NCBI GenBank assembly: GCA_016180815.1
Contig: JACPAN010000020.1
Span: forward strand, 18,731 to 82,730
Reading direction: 5' to 3'
Length of the DNA: 64,000 nucleotides
From: Elusimicrobiota bacterium
Lineage (GTDB): Bacteria; Elusimicrobiota; Elusimicrobia; JACQPE01
Shown in pieces: positions 44,071-52,075 of this stretch (position 1 is its first letter; each line of letters starts with the position of its first letter). The notes beneath the pieces are model-generated. The model was not told where the DNA came from. It saw only the letters and a program-made list of their open reading frames with translations, and made no database searches. A program made the translations under genes and the position numbers.

Positions 44071-44658
44071 ATGGAAATTAATGAATGTATTCAGCGATTA
44101 AAGGATCAACTTGGTCAAATTGAATCCTTAAAAAAAGGACCTGCCTTCAATCCGCAGTATCAGCTTTGGGAGAATGCAACAACTAGGTTACTGAAAAGCG
44201 CTTTTGATGAAGCGACGGTTGCTGTTTTTGAAGATTCGTCTGAAATGCGATGGTCTTTAAGCGATGAGGATCATTGCGCAAAGTTTTTGGGGACTCTCGA
44301 AAAGAAAAGGTCGGCACTTGAAGCAATAATTCGACAATACGAAACGGCGTTGCATCCGATAGTCAACGGGACTGCGGCAGATGTCCTACAAAATCACGCA
44401 TTGCATACAAAAATTGAGGCGGTAGCCGGAAGCCTTTTCCGTGATGGGCATTATGCCCAGGCGGTTGAGGAAGCATTGAAGAGGGTTATTTCTGAAGTAA
44501 AAAATCGAATGCAGGCTCTTGGGAAAAATACGCATGACGGGGGAGATTCATTGATGAATCATGCTTTTGGATGCGATAATCGAGCGCCATTTATCAAATT
44601 TAACCAACTGGGATCTCAGGAAGAGAGAGATGAGCAGAGGGGTATTATGTTCTTATGA
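44071..44658 (+). pseudogene. TIGR02391 (Ymh-type) abortive-infection-like protein, truncated
   Basis: 195 residues. The N-terminal 100 residues are a helical region. The TIGR02391 core follows: LFRDGHYAQAVEEALKRVI, GDSLMNHAFG and DEQRGIMFL. Family members continue for about 30-40 residues after GIM with a conserved helical end; here a stop codon comes at once. In the next frame 44660-44733 reads on as SYDPDELVRKNANWVISKIS and stops. This points to a frameshift or deletion. Proteins of this family are often found in defence islands, with role unclear. Confidence 0.5.
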
Positions 44659-44780
44659 TCCAGATGAGTTAGTTCGAAAAAATGCAAATTGGGTAATCAG
44701 CAAGATTAGCGAAAAGATGAAGGGGGCATAATCCCAACAACGTCAGTTGAAATTCAGACGGTCAGTTTTGGCGGATTTTA

Positions 44781-45941
44781 ATGGCTTTTCAAATTAGAGA
44801 GCTTTATTACATTACTCATATTGATAATCTTCCCAGCATTGTGGCGGAGGGGATTTTGTCTCATGAGTTAGTGCTATCTAAAGGCCTTCGATATACACCG
44901 GTCTATGACGAACAAATTATCGCCGGACGACGGGAGCGGACTGCGGGTGGCCGTAATCTTCTGAGCTTTGCGAATCTTTATTTTCAAGCAAGAAACGCCA
45001 TGCTGTACCGGGTTCTTTATGAAAAATCGCCCAATGATATTGTGGTTTTAGGAATTAGCAGGGATATCTTAAGGCGACCTGATATTTTCATTTCAGACGG
45101 GGGGTTAGGAAGTCCGCAATCAAGCGTTCTGCCTCCTCAAGAAGGGTTGAAAAATATTGATTCATTGCGCAAAGAACTTGACAGCGAGTATTGGAAACCT
45201 GAGGACGGCTCTAAAAGAAAGATGATGGCCGAGTGTCTGGTGCCAGACCTCGTGCCACCCGATCTGATCAATACAATTTACGTGGCAAGCCATGAGGCAG
45301 CCGAAAAGGTTAGATCCATGTCTCTGCCGGACAGGCTCGCGATTGTTCCTCAGATGCCTCTATTTTTTGAGCCAACTCGCAAGATGAGCCTTGCTAATAA
45401 TTTATTTTTAGTTGAAGGCGATATGTTCTTTTCTAAGTTGCAGACAATGACGATCAGCGTTAATTGCGTGGGTATTATGGGCAAGGGGCTTGCCTCTAGG
45501 GCCAAATATCAATTTTCTGATGTGTATGTGTTTTACCAGGATGCGTGTCGAAGCGGTAGGTTACAAATGGGCAAGCCCTGTATTTATAAGCGAGAGAATT
45601 CACTGGATAGTGAATTGGCCGATGAACCGCGCCCGGTGGTCAATGGCAATGGAGTTACCTGGTTTTTACTTTTTGCTACTAAAAACCATTGGAAAGAGCT
45701 TGGAGATTTTGAAGGTATCAAAAGAGGGCTCGTTTGGTTGCGAGAAAATTATAAGAAAGAGGGCATCAAATCTTTGGCGATGCCAGCGTTGGGTTGTGGA
45801 TTAGGCGGTTTGGATTGGAAAGACGTGGGCCCAGCGATTTGCCGTTTTCTGGTTGATCTGGATATTCCGGTTTGGATTTATTTGCCAACAGAGAGAAAGA
45901 TTCCCGATGCCCAGCTTACCAGGGAATTCTTGTTGAAATAG
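44781..45941 (+). CDS. DarT-DarG fusion: DNA ADP-ribosyltransferase toxin joined to macrodomain antitoxin
   Basis: A 386-residue protein. Residues 1-200 match DarT (DUF4433): YYITHIDNLPSIVAEGILSH, the Arg-rich GRRERTAGG, LYFQARNAMLY, and the likely catalytic Glu in MMAECLVPDL (about residue 151). Residues 205-386 are an ALC1/DarG-type macrodomain: ISVNCVGIMGKGLASRAK, LLFATKNHWKELGDFEGI and PALGCGLGGLDWKDVGP. DarT puts ADP-ribose on thymidine in single-stranded DNA; DarG removes it. The two are normally separate genes, with DarG carrying an extra C-terminal domain that binds DarT. Here toxin and reversing enzyme are one chain and that extra domain is absent. Anti-phage function is known for DarTG; for this fusion it is inferred. 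Confidence 0.85.
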   Translation: MAFQIRELYYITHIDNLPSIVAEGILSHELVLSKGLRYTPVYDEQIIAGRRERTAGGRNLLSFANLYFQARNAMLYRVLYEKSPNDIVVLGISRDILRRPDIFISDGGLGSPQSSVLPPQEGLKNIDSLRKELDSEYWKPEDGSKRKMMAECLVPDLVPPDLINTIYVASHEAAEKVRSMSLPDRLAIVPQMPLFFEPTRKMSLANNLFLVEGDMFFSKLQTMTISVNCVGIMGKGLASRAKYQFSDVYVFYQDACRSGRLQMGKPCIYKRENSLDSELADEPRPVVNGNGVTWFLLFATKNHWKELGDFEGIKRGLVWLRENYKKEGIKSLAMPALGCGLGGLDWKDVGPAICRFLVDLDIPVWIYLPTERKIPDAQLTREFLLK

Positions 45942-46061
45942 ATTGGAGGATATTTTACAGATTGAATTGGAAGAGGCCAATTTGAAAGGTAAGAGTCAAA
46001 TTTATACTTAAGAAAAGAAGACAGCAGCAGTTAGGGCTCGATGTAATCGAAGAAAAGAATT

Positions 46062-46092
46062 AAAGAGGGGCAAGCCCCCTCTTTATTTTTTT
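46062..46092 (+). terminator. Intrinsic terminator after the DarTG fusion
   Basis: AAAGAGGGG-CAAGC-CCCCTCTTT is followed by ATTTTTTT. A clear rho-independent terminator 120 nt after the stop codon. Confidence 0.85.
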
Positions 46093-46211
46093 CTCAAAGC
46101 CTAAAACATAAAGGGGTGGTGTGCCCAAAAAGAAGAAAAAGGACCAACTGGATAATCAGAGAACGGCTGAAACTGGATAGTCAGGAGGCGGCGCTAACAT
46201 CGGCCAGGGTT

Positions 46212-46256
46212 TCAACGATTAGGATAGGACTCACGACTGTTGCCTAAAAAGGCCAT
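46212..46256 (-). pseudogene. Remnant of the 5' end of an AbiEi-like regulator gene
   Basis: On the minus strand, ATG at 46256 opens MAFLGNSRES and stops after 14 codons. The start (M-A-F-L-G-N-S) and the inverted repeat at its start codon match the gene starting at 50898 (M-S-I-L-S-N-T). It looks like a leftover of a second copy. The rest of the gap 45942-46378 holds the terminator, the inverted repeat and the abiEi promoter; near 46121 a short frame PKKKKKDQLDNQ is not convincing as a gene. Confidence 0.4.
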
Positions 46257-46277
46257 ATTGCTCGCTGTGTGCAATAT
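46255..46277. promoter_or_regulatory. Inverted repeat ATATTGC-N9-GCAATAT, copy 1 (possible operator)
   Basis: The spacer TCGCTGTGT differs by one base from that of the copy at 50897-50919. Each copy starts at or beside a minus-strand start codon. Confidence 0.55.
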
Positions 46278-46342
46278 TGGTTTGATTTAGTACGAATAGA
46301 TAGATTTTTAATCATCTAAAAGTATTCAAAATAAACCAGCTA

Positions 46343-46371
46343 TTGATTTTAGTTTGAATTACTGCTAGTAT
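46343..46371 (+). promoter_or_regulatory. Promoter of abiEi-abiEii
   Basis: TTGATT (46343-46348), 17 bp, then TAGTAT (46366-46371) with TGC before it (extended -10). The start point falls on about 46378, one base before ATG 46379. The mRNA should be leaderless. Confidence 0.6.
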
Positions 46372-46378
46372 ATTGATA

Positions 46379-47164
46379 ATGGATCAATCAAATAAGACTA
46401 AAATAAACCAACTTTTGACCAATTGGCCCAATGGCACAGTTTCGGCCTGTTCTTGGCTCCACCAGAAGGGATTTGGTTACGACCTTATAAATCTCTATCG
46501 AAAGAGCAATTGGCTTTATTCCGTCGGCCGCGGGGCCGTCGGCCGCGTGGGGGACCAGTTGGATTGGACAGGCGGTCTTTACGCCATTCAGGAGCAGCTG
46601 AATTTGCCCATCCATCTTGGGGGAAGAACGGCTTTGGAAATGAGGGGTTATGCCCATTTCGTGCCTCTTGGAAAAGGTAGGGGGGTGTATTTGTTTGGGG
46701 CTCCCAGGACCCGGCTTCCTTCTTGGTTTCGTGAGTATAGCTGGGATGTTAAAGTTCGTTACATAACTACAAATCTTTTTCCCAAGGAAACAACCCTAGG
46801 GCTTACCAAAGAAGATTTGGGAGCGTATTCCGTAACCATATCCGCTCCGGAACGGGCCATAATGGAGACGCTTCGCCTCGTTCCTGAACAGCAATCCTTT
46901 GAGGGAGCCAAGCTTTTGTTTGAGGGTTTAACCACCCTGAGGCCCAATTTGGTTCAGAGTTTGTTGGAGCAGTGTGGCTCGATAAAGGTCAAGCGGCTTT
47001 TTATGCACTTGGCCGAGAAGTCTAACCATGCATGGGTGGCGAAGGTGGATCAGTCTCAATTGGATTTTGGAAAAGGAAAGCGCATGATCGTCAGAGACGG
47101 CCATTTGGATTCAAAGTATCAGATCACAGTTCCGGCGGTCAGTAAAGCGGAGGAGGGATCGTGA
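46379..47164 (+). CDS. abiEi: AbiEi-family antitoxin (type IV toxin-antitoxin)
   Basis: A 261-residue protein. The N-terminal winged helix (WLHQKGFGYDLINLYRKSNW) is followed by the AbiEi-type middle with LGGRTALEMRGYAHFV and the ISAPERAIMETLRLVPE motif. AbiEi represses its own operon and counters AbiEii. ATG 46379 follows a strong promoter. It overlaps the toxin gene by 4 nt (GTGA). Confidence 0.85.
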   Translation: MDQSNKTKINQLLTNWPNGTVSACSWLHQKGFGYDLINLYRKSNWLYSVGRGAVGRVGDQLDWTGGLYAIQEQLNLPIHLGGRTALEMRGYAHFVPLGKGRGVYLFGAPRTRLPSWFREYSWDVKVRYITTNLFPKETTLGLTKEDLGAYSVTISAPERAIMETLRLVPEQQSFEGAKLLFEGLTTLRPNLVQSLLEQCGSIKVKRLFMHLAEKSNHAWVAKVDQSQLDFGKGKRMIVRDGHLDSKYQITVPAVSKAEEGS

Positions 47165-48078
47165 AAAAAAGCCCATTTTTCAAAGAGACGGAGCTGATGC
47201 TGCGCATGATTCCTCATGTTTCTTCCGAATCGCGCTTCGCTCTTAAAGGCGGGACGGCGATCAACTTTTTTCTTCGGGATATGCCAAGGCTCTCCGTAGA
47301 TATTGATTTGACCTATCTTCCCCTTGAGGGACGTGAGGATTCCTTGAAAAATATCGGCCAAGCCCTTAAGCGTATCGCAGTTTCTATTAAAAAGGCGATG
47401 CCTGGGATCAAAATACAAGAAAGTGTTATTAAGCCATTGGGGCAGGTTGCCAAGCTCGTTGTTAACGATGGGAAAAATCAAATCAAAATTGAGCCGAATC
47501 AGATAATTCGTGGGACATTATTTCCATGTGAGAATCACGAGTTGTCAAAAAAAGCCGAGGAGCTTTTCGAGATTTCCGTTTCGACCACCACGCTTTCTGA
47601 AGCGGACATTTATGGAGGCAAAATTTGCGCGGCATTGGACCGCCAGCATCCTAGAGACCTTTTTGACATTAAAATCCTTATGGACCATGAGGGAATAACA
47701 CCCGAAATCCAGAAAGCCTTTGTCGTTTACTTGTCTAGCCATGACCGGCCGATGCACGAAGTCATTGATCCCACGCGAAAGGATGTGAGATCTATTTTTG
47801 AAAACGAATTTTTAGAAATGACCGATGAGCGGGTAACTTATGAGGAGCTGGTTGAAATCCGTGAGAATCTGGTGGCTCACTTGAAAGCTCGATTGACGGA
47901 CGCCGAGAGAAGATTTTTGATTTCCCTTAAAGAGGGCAACCCCGAATGGAATTTTCTTGGACTTGAAGGCATTGAGAGATTGCCCGCGATTCAGTGGAAG
48001 CTGCAAAATATTAAAAAGATGGACGCGGCCAAACACCGGGAATCTATCGCCAAGCTTAAAGCCAAGTTGGAGATGTAG
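47161..48078 (+). CDS. abiEii: AbiEii nucleotidyltransferase toxin
   Basis: A 305-residue protein of the AbiEii family: RFALKGGTAINFF and SVDIDLTYLP form the nucleotidyltransferase GG...DxDL motif, and SEADIYGGKICAALDR with HPRDLFDIKIL carries the following conserved residues. Related MenA-type toxins add nucleotides to tRNA. GTG start with GGAGGAGGG upstream. All catalytic motifs look intact. Confidence 0.9.
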   Translation: MKKSPFFKETELMLRMIPHVSSESRFALKGGTAINFFLRDMPRLSVDIDLTYLPLEGREDSLKNIGQALKRIAVSIKKAMPGIKIQESVIKPLGQVAKLVVNDGKNQIKIEPNQIIRGTLFPCENHELSKKAEELFEISVSTTTLSEADIYGGKICAALDRQHPRDLFDIKILMDHEGITPEIQKAFVVYLSSHDRPMHEVIDPTRKDVRSIFENEFLEMTDERVTYEELVEIRENLVAHLKARLTDAERRFLISLKEGNPEWNFLGLEGIERLPAIQWKLQNIKKMDAAKHRESIAKLKAKLEM

Positions 48079-48084
48079 GTTGCC

Positions 48085-48939
48085 ATGAAGATTCTTTTTG
48101 TGACCGATATCCATGGGAACAATGGGAAGTATTGGCAGGTTTTAGAAGTGGCGAGGGAGCATGGGGTTGACGCAGTGGTAAACGGTGGTGATATGCTGCC
48201 GAAAGGGGGTGCCAACCTGCACCGCGCTCAAAAAGAATTTGTTGAGGACTTTTTGAATGGGTACTTTGCTCAATATGAGAAAGCGGGGATTTATCATCTG
48301 GGCTACTTGGGCAATGATGATTTAAGAGTTTTCGACACTTCTTTTGAGAAGGTATGCTCCCAGCATTCCCATGCGGTCAACTTAGCCCAGAAAAGATTTG
48401 AATTGGGGACTTTTGAATTTATCGGTATGAATTGGGTAGTGGACTACCCTTTTAGGCTCAAGGACCGATGCCGAAAAGATCAAAAAGAGTATGCATTCCA
48501 GCGGCAACTTGGCTCTGGGCTTATCTCGACAAAAAATGGTTTTGAAGAATTGGGCGATTGGTTTGCCCATGCGGCGACGTTGCCAACGATTGAAGAAGAA
48601 CTGCGTTCGCTTCCTAAGCCCAAGAATCCTCGCAAAGCGATCTATGTGATCCACATGCCACCGGCTGGCTTGGGGTTGGATGTTTGTCAGTCTGGAGAAA
48701 AGGTCGGCTCAAAGGCGATTCATGAATTTATTAAAAGAACGCAGCCATTGCTTACTTTGCACGGCCATATTCATGAATCACCCGAGTGCAGCGGCGTGTG
48801 GCGCGCTATGGTAGGCAAAACCGTGTGCGTGCAGCCGGGGCAGGTAGGCGCGGATTCCGTAAGCTATGCGCTTATTGATCTTGACAACCTGAAGATCGAA
48901 AGACCCGTGGATTCGTTCATCAATAGAAAATTTGCGTGA
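48085..48939 (+). CDS. Calcineurin-like metallophosphoesterase
   Basis: A 284-residue protein with the metal-binding motifs DIHGN (start), GGD near residue 39, the GNDD loop (LGYLGNDDLRV) and GHIHES near the end. The substrate is unknown. It lies 6 nt after abiEii and may be part of the same unit, or a separate defence or RNA-processing gene. Confidence 0.8.
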   Translation: MKILFVTDIHGNNGKYWQVLEVAREHGVDAVVNGGDMLPKGGANLHRAQKEFVEDFLNGYFAQYEKAGIYHLGYLGNDDLRVFDTSFEKVCSQHSHAVNLAQKRFELGTFEFIGMNWVVDYPFRLKDRCRKDQKEYAFQRQLGSGLISTKNGFEELGDWFAHAATLPTIEEELRSLPKPKNPRKAIYVIHMPPAGLGLDVCQSGEKVGSKAIHEFIKRTQPLLTLHGHIHESPECSGVWRAMVGKTVCVQPGQVGADSVSYALIDLDNLKIERPVDSFINRKFA

Positions 48940-48971
48940 CCGGCCGCAGGGGGAACCGCTATTGTCTAAAA

Positions 48972-49001
48972 TGTCACACAAAATTACGGATTAGTGTGAC
49001 A
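48972..49001. repeat. Inverted repeat between convergent genes
   Basis: TGTCACAC / GTGTGACA with a 14-nt gap, between the phosphoesterase gene and the minus-strand nucleotidyltransferase gene. It may stop transcription from both sides, but there is no U tract. Confidence 0.4.
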
Positions 49002-49013
49002 GAAAGAATCTAA

Positions 49014-49850
49014 TTATTTCAGGGCGCGTACAAGATCGGTGGCTAAGGCCGAACAGGAAGCGGCGGTGGTTTCTGTGGGTTCCATGGGTGTCGCAGCGCG
49101 GGCGGCCATCTGGGAACCGGGGGAATCCGACTTGGCAAAGAGGTGGCTGAGTATTTCGATGGCTTCCAGAGTGACGCTTCCTGCGATTTTTTCCAAGCGG
49201 AGTTTACGCAATGTATCCGCTAAAGTCTGGGTGTCAGTATGGCGCAGGAGGCGGAGCGTGTCTAGGGCATCTTTGTCATTGAGCCTGCCCGCATCTTCCT
49301 GGCGGTCGGCCAGTTTGTGGAGCTTGGCGATTAAAAGAGCGGCGGGTCCGGCGACGGCTAAAGCGTAACTTCTCTGGTCAGTCGGCTCTAAGGCCGTGAT
49401 GGTCATCTGACTTTTATCCACAAGCGCGGCTTCTAGTCCTTTAACCTTCCTGGCGGCCTTGTTGCCATGTGCGCCTAGGCGAGCGCCGCGGCGACCTTGG
49501 CCACCCACGCCGGCCGGAACCAGTAGGTCCACTTTGATTTCCACCTCCTTTCCCTTCTGAGTTCTTTTCGTAACCCAGCTCCCAACATTGGTACCGTCCG
49601 GCTTAAATTTGGCGCCTTTCATGATTTCTTCCAACTGCGGGCTATCTGCGAGCATCTCCGGGTTTAAGGCGATGTCGGCATCGGTGGTGTATTCAGGAAC
49701 AGCCAGACCTGCCGGGCCGGTATGCAGATAGACAGCTTGGGCTCCGACCAGAATAGTGGCTTTGCGCTGGGAGCCCAGGGCTTCCAGCGCATCCAAAAGA
49801 ACCCTACGGGCCAGGATATAAAGCGGATCAGGTGCGCCACTTAGATTCAT
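49014..49850 (-). CDS. Nucleotidyltransferase-fold protein, putative toxin of a second type-IV-like pair
   Basis: A 278-residue protein. The nucleotidyltransferase signature is ILVGAQAVYLHTG...YTTDADIAL (G-x-Q-A-V and DADIAL). A conserved Lys lies further on in ALLIAKLHKLADRQ, followed by DKDALDTLRLLR. The C-terminal 50 residues are low-complexity. It overlaps the upstream regulator gene by 23 nt, as in toxin-antitoxin operons with order antitoxin-toxin. The AbiEii superfamily is the best guess. Confidence 0.6.
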   Translation of the reverse strand: MNLSGAPDPLYILARRVLLDALEALGSQRKATILVGAQAVYLHTGPAGLAVPEYTTDADIALNPEMLADSPQLEEIMKGAKFKPDGTNVGSWVTKRTQKGKEVEIKVDLLVPAGVGGQGRRGARLGAHGNKAARKVKGLEAALVDKSQMTITALEPTDQRSYALAVAGPAALLIAKLHKLADRQEDAGRLNDKDALDTLRLLRHTDTQTLADTLRKLRLEKIAGSVTLEAIEILSHLFAKSDSPGSQMAARAATPMEPTETTAASCSALATDLVRALK

Positions 49851-50898
49851 GATTTTCCATCCAGTCTAGCAGAGATTGGGCTTCCGAGGGATTGCGCCCT
49901 GGGCCGGTCAAAAGATCGGCCGCTGTTTGGCTCGGTGCGGCATAAGGAATACCATCACGCACTTGGACACGTTCAAAAACTACAGGGTCATAAGGTTCAG
50001 CAAGCAGTACATTGGCGCCGGCCTCGACGGGCTTAAGACCAAGCCGTTCCATAACGTCTTCTGGCGACTTAACGTAAGCCGCTATCATGCGGGTGGGTGC
50101 CACCGGGGCAATGGCAGCTGCTGCGGCGGAGCCTGTGATAGCCAGGCTGTCAGTTGTATCGGCGAGTTTTTGGGGTAGATTATTTATGTCGCGGGGTTCA
50201 AGGCAAGGAATGATACGGTTGGAACCTAAGAAGGAGTAATCCTGAGACCAACGATCAATAAGTTTTCTCCAGAGGACATTCGTAATGGGGCTTCTGGGTT
50301 CGCGCTGGATCAAGTCTTCACTGTCAATGAACGAAAGAACCCGTGAGGTGTAACCGGGGTCTACTCCTGCTTTTTGGGCCAGCTCTACCACTCCAAAAGG
50401 AGGAGAAAAGTCGCAAAGAGCTCGTACCACTTCTGCGGCTTTGGCGCCTTTGAGCGATTGAACTGGACGGTTTTCACGGTTAGGGTTGCGTTCTGCGCCT
50501 TGGGTTTCAATGTAGAGGCCTGGCTGCGAGGAAACTAGCCACATATTGCCGGTTGTATCGGCATAGGGGATACCGGCTTCCTTGAGGCTTTGGCGCGTGC
50601 TGGGGCTGATAAAAGGGGAAACAACCATGGGGACTGCTTCCTGGCCTAACGCTTTAGCGTAGATCCGCAGTTGATCCATTAACGGTTGGACAAGCTTGGG
50701 CTCTAGGCGATTTTTGAACTCCACCAGCATTTTGGTTTTTTTGCCTTCTGGCCCGCGCAGCTCTAGTAAGAGGTCAAGGCGTAAACCAGGGCCGGCTTTT
50801 ATCTCGGCGCCTTTAGACACCACCTTCCAACCGGGCGGAAGGCGTTTTTCTAATAGCCCCATTAACTCGCGTGTTAGAGTATTGCTTAAAATAGACAT
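49828..50898 (-). CDS. AbiEi-like winged-helix protein with N-terminal PD-(D/E)xK-like domain
   Basis: About 356 residues. The N-terminal domain shows LRLDLLLELRGPEGKK and KMLVEFKNR, spaced like the D...ExK site of restriction-endonuclease folds. A winged helix follows (about 165-230; FGVVELAQKAGVDPGYTSRV), then an AbiEi-like C-terminal half (ALCDFSPP before, ITGSAAAAAIAPVAPTRM after). ATG 50898 was chosen because the inverted repeat sits at that codon; earlier in-frame codons would cross it. It may regulate its own operon and counter the nucleotidyltransferase. Whether the nuclease site is active is unknown. Confidence 0.55.
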   Translation of the reverse strand: MSILSNTLTRELMGLLEKRLPPGWKVVSKGAEIKAGPGLRLDLLLELRGPEGKKTKMLVEFKNRLEPKLVQPLMDQLRIYAKALGQEAVPMVVSPFISPSTRQSLKEAGIPYADTTGNMWLVSSQPGLYIETQGAERNPNRENRPVQSLKGAKAAEVVRALCDFSPPFGVVELAQKAGVDPGYTSRVLSFIDSEDLIQREPRSPITNVLWRKLIDRWSQDYSFLGSNRIIPCLEPRDINNLPQKLADTTDSLAITGSAAAAAIAPVAPTRMIAAYVKSPEDVMERLGLKPVEAGANVLLAEPYDPVVFERVQVRDGIPYAAPSQTAADLLTGPGRNPSEAQSLLDWMENHESKWRT

Positions 50899-50919
50899 AT
50901 TGCTCACTGTGTGCAATAT
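50897..50919. promoter_or_regulatory. Inverted repeat ATATTGC-N9-GCAATAT, copy 2 (likely operator)
   Basis: It overlaps the start codon of the minus-strand regulator gene. A further half-site GCAATAT lies at 50931-50937. Its place fits autorepression by the winged-helix protein. Confidence 0.6.
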
Positions 50920-51076
50920 ATTATACTTAAGCAATATAGTATTCTCAAGGGGAGCTTTAGTTCGGACGTGTGGGGGATGGCGTTGAGAACCTGAGGGAGA
51001 AAAGAGGGGTGGGCGACCCTTCAATTACCCCCCAAGTGCCCTACAAGTAGCGGATATTCAAATTTGGCATGACGGA

Positions 51077-51100
51077 CCGTAGCAGAAACCGTAGCAACCG
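51077..51100. repeat. Paired 12-nt tandem repeat, copy b
   Basis: CCGTAGCAGAAA followed by CCGTAGCAACCG, 45 nt before the second ferredoxin copy. The same 12-nt spacing and core are seen in copies a, c and d. Confidence 0.5.
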
Positions 51101-51121
51101 GGGGGTCGCTTCGAGAGGGAT

Positions 51122-51350
51122 TGACTGCCCGTGGGACACCATCAGGATGGTTCCGACAGATACGATCAAGGATCACAAAACAAGTTTAGACAGCCAACTC
51201 ACCCACGATCACGCCATTTTCACAAACCCCGAAGTTGTCGAGGAGGAGCTCCGAACCTTCGTCGGGAAACCGCCCTCCGACAACCCAATTCACCGCGAAG
51301 TTTTTCAGAAACAGAACCCTCAGGTGCCCAACTTGATGGGGCCGAAGTAG
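51122..51350 (+). pseudogene. 3' fragment of the ferredoxin gene (right att-like copy)
   Basis: Codes for the last 75 residues of the ferredoxin from DCPWDTIRMVPTD to VPNLMGPK in an intact frame, but lacks all other cluster cysteines. An in-frame ATG at 51069 exists but gives an unrelated 18-residue start. It is best read as the right boundary of the island at 43580-51121. Confidence 0.75.
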
Positions 51351-51401
51351 CCCAATCTAACAGCCCTGAATATCCCCGAATGTCCTCGATTTACCCTGAT
51401 C

Positions 51402-51647
51402 TTGTTAGCAAAAACGTTAGCAAGAAATATCGACATTAACGGATGTAATAATTTCAATGGATTTGATCTCACGACCGGTTCCCTCTTGGGCTGGATATTT
51501 AAGGAAGCGCTGGCTTTAGCTAAGAAAGCCGATGTTTCCGAGGATCAACTAAGGGAAAAGTTTTATTCTCAAGCGGAGAATTTATGTAAAACTTTGCGAA
51601 TGACTATTTCACCTAGCGACGCTTGGAAAAAATTTCAAATTGGATAA
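51402..51647 (+). CDS. Short hypothetical reading frame (81 aa)
   Basis: The frame starts inside tandem repeat copy c and has only a TTG start. The C-terminal half (FKEALALAKKADVSEDQLREKF) is helical and plausible as protein. It may be a fragment of a larger mobile-element gene. Confidence 0.3.
   Translation: MLAKTLARNIDINGCNNFNGFDLTTGSLLGWIFKEALALAKKADVSEDQLREKFYSQAENLCKTLRMTISPSDAWKKFQIG
51404..51427. repeat. Paired 12-nt tandem repeat, copy c
   Basis: GTTAGCAAAAAC followed by GTTAGCAAGAAA, 53 nt after the end of the right ferredoxin copy. It is nearly identical to copy d. Confidence 0.6.
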
Positions 51648-51712
51648 TGTCTGACTTAAAAACGGAGCCTTGAAAATATACATATTTAGGTATATACTTT
51701 TAAGGGTATAAA

Positions 51713-52075
51713 ATGGCGCTTCGTAGAAGGTATTATCCCAACGGCGATTCCGGCGAGGTTCGGGAGTATTTGGAGGCCTTGCGGCAGGATAGCCAGAGGA
51801 GAAAGGCGGCCGTTAAGCTGGATATCGACCTTCAAACGTTAGAGCTATTTTGGCCTAAAACTATGAATGTGACGGTTAGGACTCTTAAAGGGTGGGAACC
51901 TTTGAAGGAGTTGAAAAGGCGCTTTGACAAGATCGCCTATAGAATTTTTTTCTGTATTAAAAAGAACGAGCTTTGGCTTCTTTCAGCTTATGAAAAGGAG
52001 TCGGATGATACACCTAGAAACGAGCTCGAGAAGGCTTATAAGCGAATGAAGGAAGTTTTGGAGATAAAACCATGA
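51713..52075 (+). CDS. RelE/HigB-type (Gp49-like) toxin
   Basis: A 120-residue protein with the Gp49/HigB pattern: VREYLEAL at the start, then MNVTVRTLKGWEPLKELKR, YRIFFCIKKNELWLLSAY and a C-terminal helix. Such toxins cut mRNA on the ribosome. It overlaps the following HTH gene by 4 nt, with toxin first as in higBA. Confidence 0.75.
   Translation: MALRRRYYPNGDSGEVREYLEALRQDSQRRKAAVKLDIDLQTLELFWPKTMNVTVRTLKGWEPLKELKRRFDKIAYRIFFCIKKNELWLLSAYEKESDDTPRNELEKAYKRMKEVLEIKP

Noticed and set aside
46121..46180. Short frame starting PKKKKKDQLDNQ as a transposase start
   Set aside because: Only 19 codons and low complexity; no terminal repeats or catalytic motif.
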